Counted from the first letter of the stretch, positions 1-8,825 are shown. The stretch is 12,466 nt of DNA from CAZQEZ01 sp964592475 (GCA_964592475.1 CAZQEZ010000123.1:1-12466), one strand, 5' to 3'. The notes: a model not told the origin generated them from the letters alone. Numbers and translations: made by a program.

Positions 1-840
1 GTAAAGTTGAGAAAATGGCGGCTGGTCGAGCTTTTCAATGCTGATGGTCAAATCCAGCAGGTCGGCTTGTATTTGATAAACACCACCCTGGGCAATGCTG
101 AATTTTTCATCAGGTTGGTTGTCCTCAGTTCGATACACCAGGCTGTTTTCATCTTCTCCTTTATTGTAAGAAGGCAGGAACTGTCCTTTTGTAGTTATGA
201 ACTTCAATTCTCCCGTGCTCAAGCTACCGGAATAAGTAAACATGCCTGGTGATTCATTGTCTGGTATAAGCTCAGTAGCATTGCCTGCGTCCCAGCCATT
301 GGGAGCAGCATCACCAATCATGTACAGGGTTTCACTTACCGGTTCATAAGGTGTCACATTTACTGCCACCGCATTGGAAAATTCATCTGCCACGGCGGTA
401 TCTGCAATCACGGTTTTGATACGAAACAGTAAATCATATGCTTCTCCGGCATTGAAACCAAAATGACCTTTTACCAAATTATTCAGGCTTTTGTTATCAA
501 ACTGGTGATTGTATACCACCCGGCCCAAATCCATTTCATAGAAATTGTCGAATTGGTCATTTTCAGCTATCTGCAGCACATAATCTATGGCTGCATCCGT
601 ACCGCGATTGGTACCACGCGTCCAGCTCAAATCTATGGCCGGGTTATTGGCTTGTTTTTGACTCAAGGTCAGATTTTCCTGCGAAGCTGTTAACTGTGGA
701 GTATCTGCTTTGGGAATGATAAATTCATCTTCATTCTGACAAGCAACTGTTACCAGCGCAAATATTGTCATCAGCAAAAGTTGACGCACCCAACTCAGGT
801 TACGCTGCTGTTCTTTATTTTCAATTTTATATGTAGCCAT
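1..840 (-). CDS. SusE/SusF-like surface glycan-binding lipoprotein, partial (C-terminus beyond left edge)
   Basis: Open frame of 280 codons from ATG at 840 to the window edge with no stop. Residues 15-34 form a lipoprotein signal peptide ending at Cys34. The following QNEDE fits the acidic export signal that sends Bacteroidota lipoproteins to the cell surface. Residues about 45-163 resemble the SusE N-terminal domain (beta-sandwich, with the pattern IDLSWT then DYVLQIAENDQF). Residues about 171-270 resemble a SusE/SusF carbohydrate-binding module, with LYMIGDAAPNGWD and FTYSGSL. At least one further module would be expected off the edge. It starts 33 bases after the GH66 stop, so it is the last visible gene of the operon. 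Its inferred role is to hold the glucan at the cell surface beside the SusCD complex; family members have no catalytic activity. Met24 is an unlikely start because it would leave too short a signal peptide. Family assignment is by motif reading, and the ligand is inferred from the neighbouring GH66. Confidence 0.85.
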   Translation of the reverse strand, partial: MATYKIENKEQQRNLSWVRQLLLMTIFALVTVACQNEDEFIIPKADTPQLTASQENLTLSQKQANNPAIDLSWTRGTNRGTDAAIDYVLQIAENDQFDNFYEMDLGRVVYNHQFDNKSLNNLVKGHFGFNAGEAYDLLFRIKTVIADTAVADEFSNAVAVNVTPYEPVSETLYMIGDAAPNGWDAGNATELIPDNESPGMFTYSGSLSTGELKFITTKGQFLPSYNKGEDENSLVYRTEDNQPDEKFSIAQGGVYQIQADLLDLTISIEKLDQPPFSQLY

Positions 841-873
841 AATTCTTTGTTCTTATTGATTTTAAATATTTTA

Positions 874-2667
874 TTAATACTCGATTACCAGCATGTCCCA
901 ATATTTAAGTGAGGGAATGGCAACGGAAATTTTATTGCCGTTTTGAGTAAAAGACAAATCCATGGCAGCTCCTCCATCCACATCGGGCGAGGCAAACCAT
1001 ACTTTTTGTACATTTTTCTCTACCGCTATATCTACTGCAAATGAATTGATGGTTTGCGGATAGTTTTGCTCTCCATTGGTATCGCGCCACAACAAATGGC
1101 TGGCATCAGTGAAGTTGATAAAATGCAACACCTGACGTTGCCCTACTTTTTTACCAGCCACAGACACAGCCCTCTGCTTAGGCGGCCAATGGTTGATTTG
1201 AACACCGGAATAAGTAGTAACCGACGGCTGATTAAATTCACCACCGTCTCTGAGCAAGTTTTGGTAAGCCACCATAAAATCATAATAGTTAACCAGTGCC
1301 TCCTGCAAATCTTTGCGCATCACCAGGTTGCTGTGCGGAAAATATTCCTTGCTCAGCATATGCTCACCCAGTTCCAGGTGTGCCCCACCAAAAGCAAATA
1401 TTACGGCATCAGCCAACAATACGCCAGGTGTATTAAATACTCCACTGCTGTTCGATTTATCGTAATTTAGATAGGCTGCCAATACAGTATTTAAAGTACC
1501 ATTACTATATTCCAGGTTGTTTTTAATGATATTGGCCAGGTCAGCATAAGTGTTGTTGGGATCCCAAACTTCCGTGTAGAGAAAATCAACCGGTGCCTGG
1601 GCTATTTGCTCCTGACCGTACTGGTTTACCGCATTTAATACGTAATACTTCTGCGGATGAGCAAGGTGCATGGACTCAATAAATGATTCAAAGGCAGCAG
1701 GTAAAGCCACTTTCGCGGCATCGTATGTGTACAAATCACGACCCCGGTCGCCTAACTGGTCCATGTGGAAACCATCAAAATTGAGGGCCTGGTACACTTT
1801 TTCGTTTTCATTTACGAGGTATTGCTGCCATTGCTCGTTACCAGGATTGGTAAGGTAAATATCACTAATAAACGGCGGCTGCGGCAAAGGATGCTTGTTA
1901 ATGGTGCTGTTATTTTTATCTTCGTACAAATACCACTCTGGTTGCACACCATTCGCTTCTGCATTCTGCAAAGCGCCAAATATCAGGTTGTAATGCATCG
2001 CCTGCATGTTTTTGTCATGGGCAGCTGCAATATAATCCTCCACCGTTTGCAGGTAAATATCCCTTCCGATAATATCCTGATAAACCGGCTCCGGATTATT
2101 GGCTGTACCAGCCAAAGGCTGATGATGCTTGTAGTGCCAATCGTAAAACTGAATACCATTGATGTGGTGGCGATTCAGGTTTTTAATTACCTGGTCAATT
2201 TCCGCCTGGTTCATTTGTGAATACTTGGACAAAAAACCGTAACGGGGAAATTTGGTCCAGCTACTGGAAACATCCACCGCAATAGTGGCCACGGGTTCTT
2301 CTGCATCAATTGCAGAAAGTATTTCCACCAGATAACCGCGAAAATCATCCTGCGGTGTGGTCCATTGCCAGGTGCTACTGCTCAACGTTTGCTCAGCCAC
2401 AATTTCATCCAGGTACTTGTAGCGGGCCAGGTAACCATCTAACGACTGGCTGGCCGTGAATTTCACTGTTGCTCCCTGCTGGTACCGAGACTTATCCGTT
2501 TCCAGGCTTATATCTCCTGCCGGGTCAGGTCCATTGGGGCCATCCGGCTTCGGGTCATCCTCTTTCGGGCTGCAAGCTGATATCAGGGTAACGCTTACCA
2601 GCATTACCCCCAATATCATCAACTTCAGCTTTAACTTTTTAATAATATTTATTTTTATCAATTTCAT
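874..2667 (-). CDS. GH66 family endo-dextranase-like lipoprotein
   Basis: 597 residues. The signal peptide ends in the lipobox ISAC with Cys32, followed by SPKEDD, which suggests a surface-exposed lipoprotein. Residues about 52-135 look like an N-terminal beta-sandwich, about 138-480 like a (beta/alpha)8 catalytic barrel, and about 485-597 like a C-terminal beta domain. GH66 signatures are FPRYGFLSKY (140-149), GIQFYDWHYKHH (171-182), FDGFHMDQLG (297-306) and FLYTEVW (362-368). By analogy with characterised GH66 enzymes, Asp303 would be the nucleophile and Glu366 the acid/base. The family cleaves internal alpha-1,6 bonds of dextran; some members are cycloisomaltooligosaccharide glucanotransferases. 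Those usually carry a CBM35 insertion in the barrel; none is visible here, and Asp303-Glu366 spacing (63) is compact, so dextranase is favoured. It lies 34 bases after the SusD-like gene and 33 before the SusE/F-like gene, a typical place for the surface endo-enzyme of a PUL. Family call is firm; product profile is inference. Confidence 0.92.
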   Translation of the reverse strand: MKLIKINIIKKLKLKLMILGVMLVSVTLISACSPKEDDPKPDGPNGPDPAGDISLETDKSRYQQGATVKFTASQSLDGYLARYKYLDEIVAEQTLSSSTWQWTTPQDDFRGYLVEILSAIDAEEPVATIAVDVSSSWTKFPRYGFLSKYSQMNQAEIDQVIKNLNRHHINGIQFYDWHYKHHQPLAGTANNPEPVYQDIIGRDIYLQTVEDYIAAAHDKNMQAMHYNLIFGALQNAEANGVQPEWYLYEDKNNSTINKHPLPQPPFISDIYLTNPGNEQWQQYLVNENEKVYQALNFDGFHMDQLGDRGRDLYTYDAAKVALPAAFESFIESMHLAHPQKYYVLNAVNQYGQEQIAQAPVDFLYTEVWDPNNTYADLANIIKNNLEYSNGTLNTVLAAYLNYDKSNSSGVFNTPGVLLADAVIFAFGGAHLELGEHMLSKEYFPHSNLVMRKDLQEALVNYYDFMVAYQNLLRDGGEFNQPSVTTYSGVQINHWPPKQRAVSVAGKKVGQRQVLHFINFTDASHLLWRDTNGEQNYPQTINSFAVDIAVEKNVQKVWFASPDVDGGAAMDLSFTQNGNKISVAIPSLKYWDMLVIEY

Positions 2668-2701
2668 TTAATTCTGTTTTAATCCCAAATCAATATTGAT
2701 A

Positions 2702-4177
2702 TTAATAGCCGGTATTCTGATCCAAATTTGGATTAGATTCTATTTCCTTTTGCGGTATCGGGAATTGTAAATGCTTACGGGAGGCATTTACCTTTCCCAT
2801 GCTTTGTAAAAATTGCAGGCCATAGTCGCCATCATTCACCCGGATGAGATCAAACCAGCGCTGACCTTCAAAAGCCAGCTCCATTCGGCGCTCATGTAAA
2901 ACGATTTCCCGAAAATCCGCTTTGGATACAGCACCCGAAACCGGATCCAAACCTGCTCGGGTCCTTACTTTATTCAAAGGTTCTGCCGCTTCTGTTGTCT
3001 GTCCCAATTCATTGAGTGCTTCTGCTTTCATCAGCAATACATCGGCATAGCGCAACACCGGAAAGTCGAGCGGGTTGGTATCATAGTTTGGAGATACTGA
3101 TTTGGGCACCAGGAATTTTCGCAGGTTGTATCCTGTGGTAGAAAATGAACTTTTATATTCCTTGCCATCAAAATCAGGTCCGCCTTCGTAAAGCACAGTT
3201 GCTTCTTTTCGTAAATCTCCTTCTTCATAAGAATTGACAAATTCCTGGGTGGGCTGATTCCAGCCATAACCACCGGCAACAAAATCGGCATTCCTGGGGC
3301 CGGTGAAAGTACTTACCCAGCTGGCCTGGTTTTCGTTGGCCCAGAAATCAAAGCTGGTTTTACCAAAATACTGCACTGAGAAGATATGCTCTTTGCTGTT
3401 CTCATAGACCACATCAAATACATTGGCATAATTGTCGAGCAAGCCGTAACCCAGCTGTTCTACCTGGTTGGTTAGGTCCACCACTTTTTGCCAGTTGCCC
3501 AAAGTCAGATGAACTTTGGCCAGCATACCTAATGCTGCTCCTTTGCTGGCCCGGCCCAATTCATTCGGACCATATTCGCTGCGAGGAGGCAGTAACTCAA
3601 TGGCTTTTTCAAAATCTGCAATGATTTGGTCGTACACTTCCTCTTCAGTATCACGTGCCGGTCGCAAATTACCGGTTGGTTCCTGGGGTTGCAGAATTAA
3701 TGGTACGCCACCAAAGTAGCGAACCAGGATAAAGTAATAGTGCGCTCTAAGAAAATGAGCTTCACCTAGTATCCTGTCTTTCAACTCCGCGTCGATGTCC
3801 ATTCCCGGAACATTTTGTAGTACCATGTTGGCTCTAAGTATACCGGGAGCTGGTCCCCGATAAAGGTCAAGTACCCCGGGGTTGTTGGCATCGGTTACGA
3901 AATTGGCCATGTCCTGCGTTTCACGACCATCGTCACCCCCGCCGGCGCCAACAATACTGTTGCCAGCCATGATGTCGGAGGTCCACATGCGCATGTTGTA
4001 TAGTTTCGGCCACTGCAGGGGCTGATAGGCACCATTAATGGCATTAATTGCGTCATCTTCTGTTTGCCAGTAATTGGCAGTATTAATGGAATCAAGCGGA
4101 GCTTTTTCCAGAAAATCTTCGCTGCAGGCCATAACCACGCCTGCCATTATTATCATTATTATTAATTTCTTCATCAT
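2702..4177 (-). CDS. SusD/RagB-like nutrient-binding outer-membrane lipoprotein
   Basis: 491 residues. A lipoprotein signal peptide ends at Cys18 in VVMAC, followed by SEDFLE, an acidic tail that suits surface export. The SusD N-terminal region (about 20-230, tetratricopeptide-like helices) includes ILRANMVLQN (113-122) and LGEAHFLRAHYYFILVRYFG (137-156). The C-terminal RagB/SusD region (about 280-491) includes LRYADVLLMKAEALNELG (375-392), HERRMELAFEGQRWFDLIR (428-446) and the typical ending FPIPQKEI...NPNLDQNTGY. Length is normal for the family. SusD proteins form a lid over their SusC partner and bind the glycan before import. The gene begins 18 bases after the SusC-like stop, so the two are co-transcribed and almost certainly paired. 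The ATG at 4177 is followed directly by a second ATG, and either could be used. No defects are visible. An alpha-1,6-glucan ligand is inferred from the next gene. Confidence 0.96.
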   Translation of the reverse strand: MMKKLIIMIIMAGVVMACSEDFLEKAPLDSINTANYWQTEDDAINAINGAYQPLQWPKLYNMRMWTSDIMAGNSIVGAGGGDDGRETQDMANFVTDANNPGVLDLYRGPAPGILRANMVLQNVPGMDIDAELKDRILGEAHFLRAHYYFILVRYFGGVPLILQPQEPTGNLRPARDTEEEVYDQIIADFEKAIELLPPRSEYGPNELGRASKGAALGMLAKVHLTLGNWQKVVDLTNQVEQLGYGLLDNYANVFDVVYENSKEHIFSVQYFGKTSFDFWANENQASWVSTFTGPRNADFVAGGYGWNQPTQEFVNSYEEGDLRKEATVLYEGGPDFDGKEYKSSFSTTGYNLRKFLVPKSVSPNYDTNPLDFPVLRYADVLLMKAEALNELGQTTEAAEPLNKVRTRAGLDPVSGAVSKADFREIVLHERRMELAFEGQRWFDLIRVNDGDYGLQFLQSMGKVNASRKHLQFPIPQKEIESNPNLDQNTGY

Positions 4178-4195
4178 CGTGTTTTCAAGTTTAAA

Positions 4196-7100
4196 TTAAA
4201 ATCCAAGATTGACACCTACACTTATGGTCCTGTTCAACGGATAATTGGAATTGTCTATTCCGTTAAATCCTACTTCAGGATCAAAACCCTGGTATTCAGT
4301 AAAGGTGAACAGATTTTGGGCTGAGGCATAAATTCTGGCCCGGCTCACACTAATTTTATTGGTAAGGGTGGCGGGCAAGGTGTATCCCAGGGTAATATTT
4401 TTCACCCGCAGGTAAGAACCATCTTCAATGTATCGGTCAGAGGCCCTGGTATTTTTATTTGGGTCATTAAATACAGCACGGGGCATCGTATTGCTGGTTA
4501 CTGATCCCTGCCAGCGACCTAAAGTTTCGATTGTTTGATTCTGAGCCACCGCCATGGCTTCGTTCCAGATGCGGTTGGCATTGAAAATCTCGTTACCGGA
4601 AATTCCCTGCAGGAAGATGCCCAGGTCGAAACCTTTGTAAGCCAGGTTGTTATTGACAGCAAAAATCACATCCGGATTGGGGTTGCCAATGTACCTGCGG
4701 TCGGTATCGTCAATCACACCGTCGTCATTCAAATCGGCAAAACGAATATCACCGGCTGAAGTACGGTTGAACGGGTCGGCGCCATCAATTTGAGTGGCAT
4801 GACGATTAACTTCCTCCTGGCTCTGGAAAATCCCATTGGTCACAAAACCGAAGAAACTATTGATTGGCTGACCTGCCTGGATGCGGGCCAGGTTGTAATT
4901 TAAACCTATACCACCCACGCTCATGGGCACGGTGTCGTTCAGACTTATTACTTTGTTCTGATTGAAAGAAATATTGAAATCAGTTGTCCACTCAAGTGCA
5001 CCTTCAATGTTTACCGAACTTATATTCAATTCAACCCCGCGGTTGCGAATTTTGCCGGCATTAATGTATGGCACCACGATATCAGAATATCCGGTAGAAA
5101 CGGGTACATCCTGAGGCACCAGCATATCTTCGGTATTTTTCAGATAGGCATCCACATTTACGATCAACCTTTCATTAAACAAAGTAGCATCGATACCAAT
5201 GTTAGCTTGTTTTTGAGTTTCCCATTGTACATTAGGGTTGGGCATCACAGATGGTACTACTGCCGGTACCAGGCTGCCGTTGAAGTTATAAACGACCGTA
5301 TTCAGGATAGAGGCAAAAGCATAATTGCCAATTTCCTGGTTACCAGTAAGGCCGTAACCGGCTCTTATTTTCAGGTCATTCACATAAGGTACATTGAAGA
5401 AATCTTCGTTGGAAATTCTCCAGGCCAGGGCACCGGAAGGGAAAACACCATATTTATTGCCGGAACCAAAACGACTGGAACCATCCAATCTCACGGTAGC
5501 TGTGGCCAGGTATTTATCGTTGAATTCATAATTGAGCCGACCGAAATAAGACATCAAGGCCCATTCTGAGGCATTACCACGTAGGGTGGCCTGGCTGCTG
5601 CCGTTATCCAGTTGCTGGGTACGGTCACTGGCAAATTCCTTAATAGAGCCATTCATGAAGTCATAGTCATTGCTTTGTGCACTGGTTCCCACAAGGGCCG
5701 TGATGTGGTGGTTGTCACCAATGAATTTGTCATAGGTAAGCGTGTTGTCCCAAAGCCAGGTGATGCTTTTGTTATAACCCCGGTAAAGGTATGATTCAGG
5801 TTCGGGAGTGGGTTCCCAATCATAAGCCGGAGCCCAGGTGCGCACATCCCAGAAGTTGGCCTGAATACCGGCGGTAGTTTTGAATTTCAGGTTTTCCAGA
5901 ATTTCCACTTCGCCAAACAATGAACCGATGACATTGTATCCTAAAGTTTTATTATCAATTAACCTAGCCTGACCAATCGGATTGATGATATCGCCACTAT
6001 AAATGGGTTGACCAGTGGGGCCGGCATAAGTACCGTCTTCATCAAACACCGACTGGGTAGGAAGTGCTGCCATTGTATTGCGAATGTTGTAATTACCACC
6101 TGTTTTAATGTCGTGGTTCAGGGTAAGATTATTACCAAAACGCAACCATTCTTTCAATTGATGGTCGGAATTAAATTGTAATGAATACCTTTTATAACCT
6201 GTTTCAATTACTATACCCTCCTGGTTGAATAAGTTACCAGAAACATAATAGGTGGAATTTTCATTGCCTCCCGAAAAAGATGCAGAAAGGCTCTGCATGG
6301 GAGCTGTTCTCAGCAATTCATTCAGCCAGTCGGTACCTGTACCAAGACTGGCTGGATCGGAAAAATCAGGATTTTCTGGCAAACCTGCATTTTCCATCAT
6401 GTCGTTGTGCATGGCGGCAAATTTCTGCGCATTTAACATCTGTGGAACATTGGTGGCCTGCTGAATGCCGGTGAAATAATCAATATTGAATTGGTTGGCA
6501 TCTGACTTGCCGCTTTTTGTTTGAACAATAATTACTCCATTGGCACCCCGTGATCCGTAAATTGCTGTAGCGGAGGCATCTTTCAAAACCTGCACAGATT
6601 CAATATCATTGGGGTTAATTTGGTTGAGTCCACTGGTTACCGGCACACCGTTTATTACCAGTAAGGGGTTACTGTTATTGATAGTACCTGTACCCCTAAT
6701 TCTGAAGGTAGCGTCATCACCTGGTGTACCGGAAGACATCACCTGCACACCAGGTGCACGCCCTTGCATGGCATCACTCACACTTGGTACCGGCAAAGAA
6801 CCAATGTCTTCTGCATCAACAGAAGCAATGGAACCGGTAACATCCTTCTTCTTTTGCGTACCATACCCTACTATTACCAGTTCCTGCAACTGCTTGATGT
6901 CTTCAAATAAGGTCAGATTAATTACTGATTGATCATTGACCGTTACTTCTTCAGTTACATAGCCTACCGAACTAAAAACCAGGGTGCTTCCAACCGGAAC
7001 TTCAAGGGAATAATCACCATTAAAATCAGTTATTGTACCCTGGCTGGTTCCCTTTATTTGAATATTCACACCGGGAATTCCTTCATTGTTACTATCGGAT

Positions 7101-7534
7101 ACTTTTCCGGTTATTTCGCGCGATTGGATAATCACTTCCAGTTGCTTTTCCGCAGTTTTTCCGGAAGCCGATTGCTTCACACTGATGTTTCGATTCAGCT
7201 GTTTAAAAGACAATTTGGCTTCTTTAGAAATCATAAGTAGTAAATCGCCAATCACAATATTTTGCTTCTCCAGGTTAAACCTGAAGTTGGAGTTTACATC
7301 GTTATGATGATAGATGAATTGATAATCGGTAATGGACTCAAGTGTGGAGAATACCTGGGGCAGCGTGGCTTCCTCAAAGGCTATTTCTATCGTAACATCT
7401 CTCACACTTTTAATTTGTTGCTGGGCATTCGTTTCTGAGGCCAGCACCAAATTGAACAACACCAGTTGTGCGATAAAACCAATAAAGGTATATTTTGACA
7501 TCCTGATAATTAAATTTAATGCTTTGTTTTCCAT
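4196..7534 (-). CDS. SusC/RagA-like TonB-dependent transporter with N-terminal STN signalling domain
   Basis: 1112 residues, long for SusC because of a signalling extension. A signal peptide covers about residues 1-38 (ending near TNAQQ). Residues about 46-120 read as an STN (secretin/TonB N-terminal) domain, including IEIAFEEATLPQVF and YQFIYHH. About 139-210 is a carboxypeptidase-regulatory-like beta-sandwich (ITGKVSDSNNEGIPGVNIQI). A TonB-box-like ELVIVGYGTQ lies at 218-227, the plug at about 228-340 (RIRGTGTIN, LKDASATAIYGSRGANGVII), and the 22-strand-type barrel fills the rest, ending NLGF with the terminal aromatic used for outer-membrane assembly. It would import oligosaccharides across the outer membrane using TonB energy. 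The STN domain is the part that, in FecA-like systems, touches a FecR anti-sigma factor in the periplasm; such a gene lies just upstream, so this protein is probably sensor as well as importer. No canonical TAnnTTTG box was found in the 113-base leader, consistent with control by the ECF factor. Met12 is a possible alternative start. Confidence 0.96.
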   Translation of the reverse strand: MENKALNLIIRMSKYTFIGFIAQLVLFNLVLASETNAQQQIKSVRDVTIEIAFEEATLPQVFSTLESITDYQFIYHHNDVNSNFRFNLEKQNIVIGDLLLMISKEAKLSFKQLNRNISVKQSASGKTAEKQLEVIIQSREITGKVSDSNNEGIPGVNIQIKGTSQGTITDFNGDYSLEVPVGSTLVFSSVGYVTEEVTVNDQSVINLTLFEDIKQLQELVIVGYGTQKKKDVTGSIASVDAEDIGSLPVPSVSDAMQGRAPGVQVMSSGTPGDDATFRIRGTGTINNSNPLLVINGVPVTSGLNQINPNDIESVQVLKDASATAIYGSRGANGVIIVQTKSGKSDANQFNIDYFTGIQQATNVPQMLNAQKFAAMHNDMMENAGLPENPDFSDPASLGTGTDWLNELLRTAPMQSLSASFSGGNENSTYYVSGNLFNQEGIVIETGYKRYSLQFNSDHQLKEWLRFGNNLTLNHDIKTGGNYNIRNTMAALPTQSVFDEDGTYAGPTGQPIYSGDIINPIGQARLIDNKTLGYNVIGSLFGEVEILENLKFKTTAGIQANFWDVRTWAPAYDWEPTPEPESYLYRGYNKSITWLWDNTLTYDKFIGDNHHITALVGTSAQSNDYDFMNGSIKEFASDRTQQLDNGSSQATLRGNASEWALMSYFGRLNYEFNDKYLATATVRLDGSSRFGSGNKYGVFPSGALAWRISNEDFFNVPYVNDLKIRAGYGLTGNQEIGNYAFASILNTVVYNFNGSLVPAVVPSVMPNPNVQWETQKQANIGIDATLFNERLIVNVDAYLKNTEDMLVPQDVPVSTGYSDIVVPYINAGKIRNRGVELNISSVNIEGALEWTTDFNISFNQNKVISLNDTVPMSVGGIGLNYNLARIQAGQPINSFFGFVTNGIFQSQEEVNRHATQIDGADPFNRTSAGDIRFADLNDDGVIDDTDRRYIGNPNPDVIFAVNNNLAYKGFDLGIFLQGISGNEIFNANRIWNEAMAVAQNQTIETLGRWQGSVTSNTMPRAVFNDPNKNTRASDRYIEDGSYLRVKNITLGYTLPATLTNKISVSRARIYASAQNLFTFTEYQGFDPEVGFNGIDNSNYPLNRTISVGVNLGF

Positions 7535-7573
7535 ATATTTGTTTGGGTTTTAATGTAAATTATTATTACTCTG

Positions 7574-7607
7574 GCCCCGGTTGCACTCGCCAAAGTTGTA
7601 TCGGGGC
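7574..7607 (-). promoter_or_regulatory. GC-rich hairpin in the leader of the SusC-like gene
   Basis: GCCCCG (7574-7579) and CGGGGC (7602-7607) form a perfect 6-bp inverted repeat with a 22-base loop, in an otherwise AT-rich 113-base gap between the FecR-like and SusC-like genes. On the minus strand it sits about 40 bases before the SusC ATG and is followed by AGAGTAATAATAATTT rather than a clean U-run, so it is not a classic terminator for FecR transcripts. It could be an attenuator, an mRNA-stabilising stem that sets SusC operon levels above FecR, or part of a promoter region. The sequence shows the dyad; the role is inference. Confidence 0.4.
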
Positions 7608-7647
7608 TTACTTTTTTTCGGGTTTATGTATTTATCCTCTTCATATT

Positions 7648-8661
7648 TTATTTTTTACTTTGAAATTTTATTTGCAAAGTTTTTTCATTAAGCTGGTAAT
7701 TGAATGTTCGATTGTACTGCATGGATTCAAGCACATCTGTGAGATAGGCGTTTTCGAAATGGCCATTCAGTTGCCAATCCTGAGGGGGTGTGCCTTGTAC
7801 TTTAATATCTATGCCATACCAGCGCTTTAACTCTTTCACCACCGTGGAAAAATTGTCACGCTTGAAAGTAAGCACCCCGTCCTTCCATTCTACTTCATGA
7901 GTTTCAAATGTATACTTCTTCATGCTCAGGTCATTATTACTGCAACTGGCTGCCTCCCCCGGCACCAAAATGAAACCCTCTTCACTTGACGCAGGTGCAA
8001 CCTTCACTTTCCCTTCCACCAGGTTTATTGCAATAGATTCATTTTCCGGGTAAGCATTTATGTTGAATTCCGTACCAATGGCGGTGGTCTCAAATTTCCC
8101 ACTTTGTACAACAAATGGCCTATTGCTATCTTTTGTCACCTGAAAATAAGCTTCTCCTTCCAGTTGTAAAACTCTGGAGGTATCAGAAAACATAGCTGGA
8201 TAGTTCAAGGTGCTTTCCGCGTTAAGCCAAACGATGGAGCCATCAGGCAATACAATCCTGCTTTTTTGTCCTGGCAGATTTTGTTTTTCTACCCATTGCA
8301 CTTCTGCCATTTGCTGCTCCGGTTTGTTACCTGAAATTTTCCATACTCCAAAGGCGGTAAGGAATATGATGGCCAGGCCGGCAGCAACTTTCATGAAAGT
8401 CTTGAAATTGAAGCTTCCGGTTTGGGCGTCATCATCCCGGGTGCCGGCTTGAAGTATTTTTTCATACCGGGTTTCTTGATTCTGTAGTTTTGGCTCTGGC
8501 ATTCGCTTTTGCCATTGCTGCTGCAGTACTAAATAAAGCTGCCTGTTTTCCTCAGATTGCTGCAACCAATCTTCCAGTTGCTGTTGCGCCTCAGGAGAAA
8601 GTTCTCCCTGAAATGATTGCCAAAGGACGCGGTCGATATTTTTGATTGGATTTTTCTGCAT
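7648..8661 (-). CDS. FecR-family anti-sigma factor (single-pass inner-membrane regulator)
   Basis: 337 residues. Residues 1-85 are a cytoplasmic, Gln/Glu-rich helical region (LWQSFQGELSPEAQQQLEDW) of the kind that holds the sigma factor. About 90-108 is one membrane span (FMKVAAGLAIIFLTAFGVW). About 125-221 is the periplasmic FecR domain (LPGQKSRIVLPDGSIVWLNAES; LEGEAYFQV; FETTAIGTEFNINAY; LVEGKVKV). About 260-333 is the C-terminal DUF4974-type domain (LTFKRDNFSTVVKELKRWYGIDI, read as two parts; FENAYLTDVLESM), which resembles an STN fold and is thought to meet the transporter's signalling domain. Inferred role: keep the upstream ECF sigma factor inactive until the SusC-like protein signals that glucan is present. 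The ATG at 8661 gives a start typical of the family. It is separated from the sigma gene by 451 bases carrying repeats, so it may need its own promoter. Confidence 0.94.
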   Translation of the reverse strand: MQKNPIKNIDRVLWQSFQGELSPEAQQQLEDWLQQSEENRQLYLVLQQQWQKRMPEPKLQNQETRYEKILQAGTRDDDAQTGSFNFKTFMKVAAGLAIIFLTAFGVWKISGNKPEQQMAEVQWVEKQNLPGQKSRIVLPDGSIVWLNAESTLNYPAMFSDTSRVLQLEGEAYFQVTKDSNRPFVVQSGKFETTAIGTEFNINAYPENESIAINLVEGKVKVAPASSEEGFILVPGEAASCSNNDLSMKKYTFETHEVEWKDGVLTFKRDNFSTVVKELKRWYGIDIKVQGTPPQDWQLNGHFENAYLTDVLESMQYNRTFNYQLNEKTLQIKFQSKK

Positions 8662-8709
8662 ACATTGTAAAGACGCCTGGAAAAGTAAAAGAGCCCAATG
8701 GAAAATGAA

Positions 8710-8741
8710 AAAAAATAACTTTTTTGTGCCATATTGTCAAA
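8710..8741 (-). promoter_or_regulatory. Possible weak promoter for the FecR-like gene
   Basis: On the minus strand TTTG (8741-8738) is followed, after 20 bases, by TATTTTTT (8717-8710). This matches the Bacteroidota TTTG / TAnnTTTG promoter pattern at seven of eight positions in the second box. It would start a transcript about 40-45 bases before the FecR ATG at 8661. The second box lies in a T-rich tract where chance matches are common, so the call is tentative. Confidence 0.3.
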
Positions 8742-8745
8742 TCCC

Positions 8746-8774
8746 CATTTCCAGGGCGAATAATTGAGGAAATG
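8746..8774. repeat. 7-bp dyad upstream of the FecR-like gene
   Basis: CATTTCC (8746-8752) and GGAAATG (8768-8774) are perfect inverted repeats around a 15-base centre. The dyad lies just upstream of the possible FecR promoter and just beyond the large palindromic repeat. It could be a protein-binding site or an RNA stem. No T-run follows it closely, so it is a poor terminator. Only the symmetry is seen; the function is unknown. Confidence 0.35.
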
Positions 8775-8825
8775 ATTGAAATTTTATATTTATTAAAATT
8801 TACCGATGCCTGGTTGGGTTTGATG

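Noticed and set aside
7..693. Plus-strand frames of 76-81 codons at the left edge
   Set aside because: They lie opposite the open SusE/F-like frame, which has a signal peptide and family motifs; the plus-strand products resemble nothing.
1054..2671. Several plus-strand frames of 60-150 codons
   Set aside because: All are antisense to the GH66 gene, whose catalytic motifs are intact.
7574..7620. Plus-strand rho-independent terminator (GC stem followed by TTACTTTTTTT)
   Set aside because: No plus-strand gene precedes it and the loop is long, so it is better described as a leader hairpin of the minus-strand operon.
8529..8732. 67-codon minus-strand frame overlapping the FecR start
   Set aside because: It overlaps the N-terminal codons of FecR in another frame and its product is a low-complexity translation of the T-rich leader.
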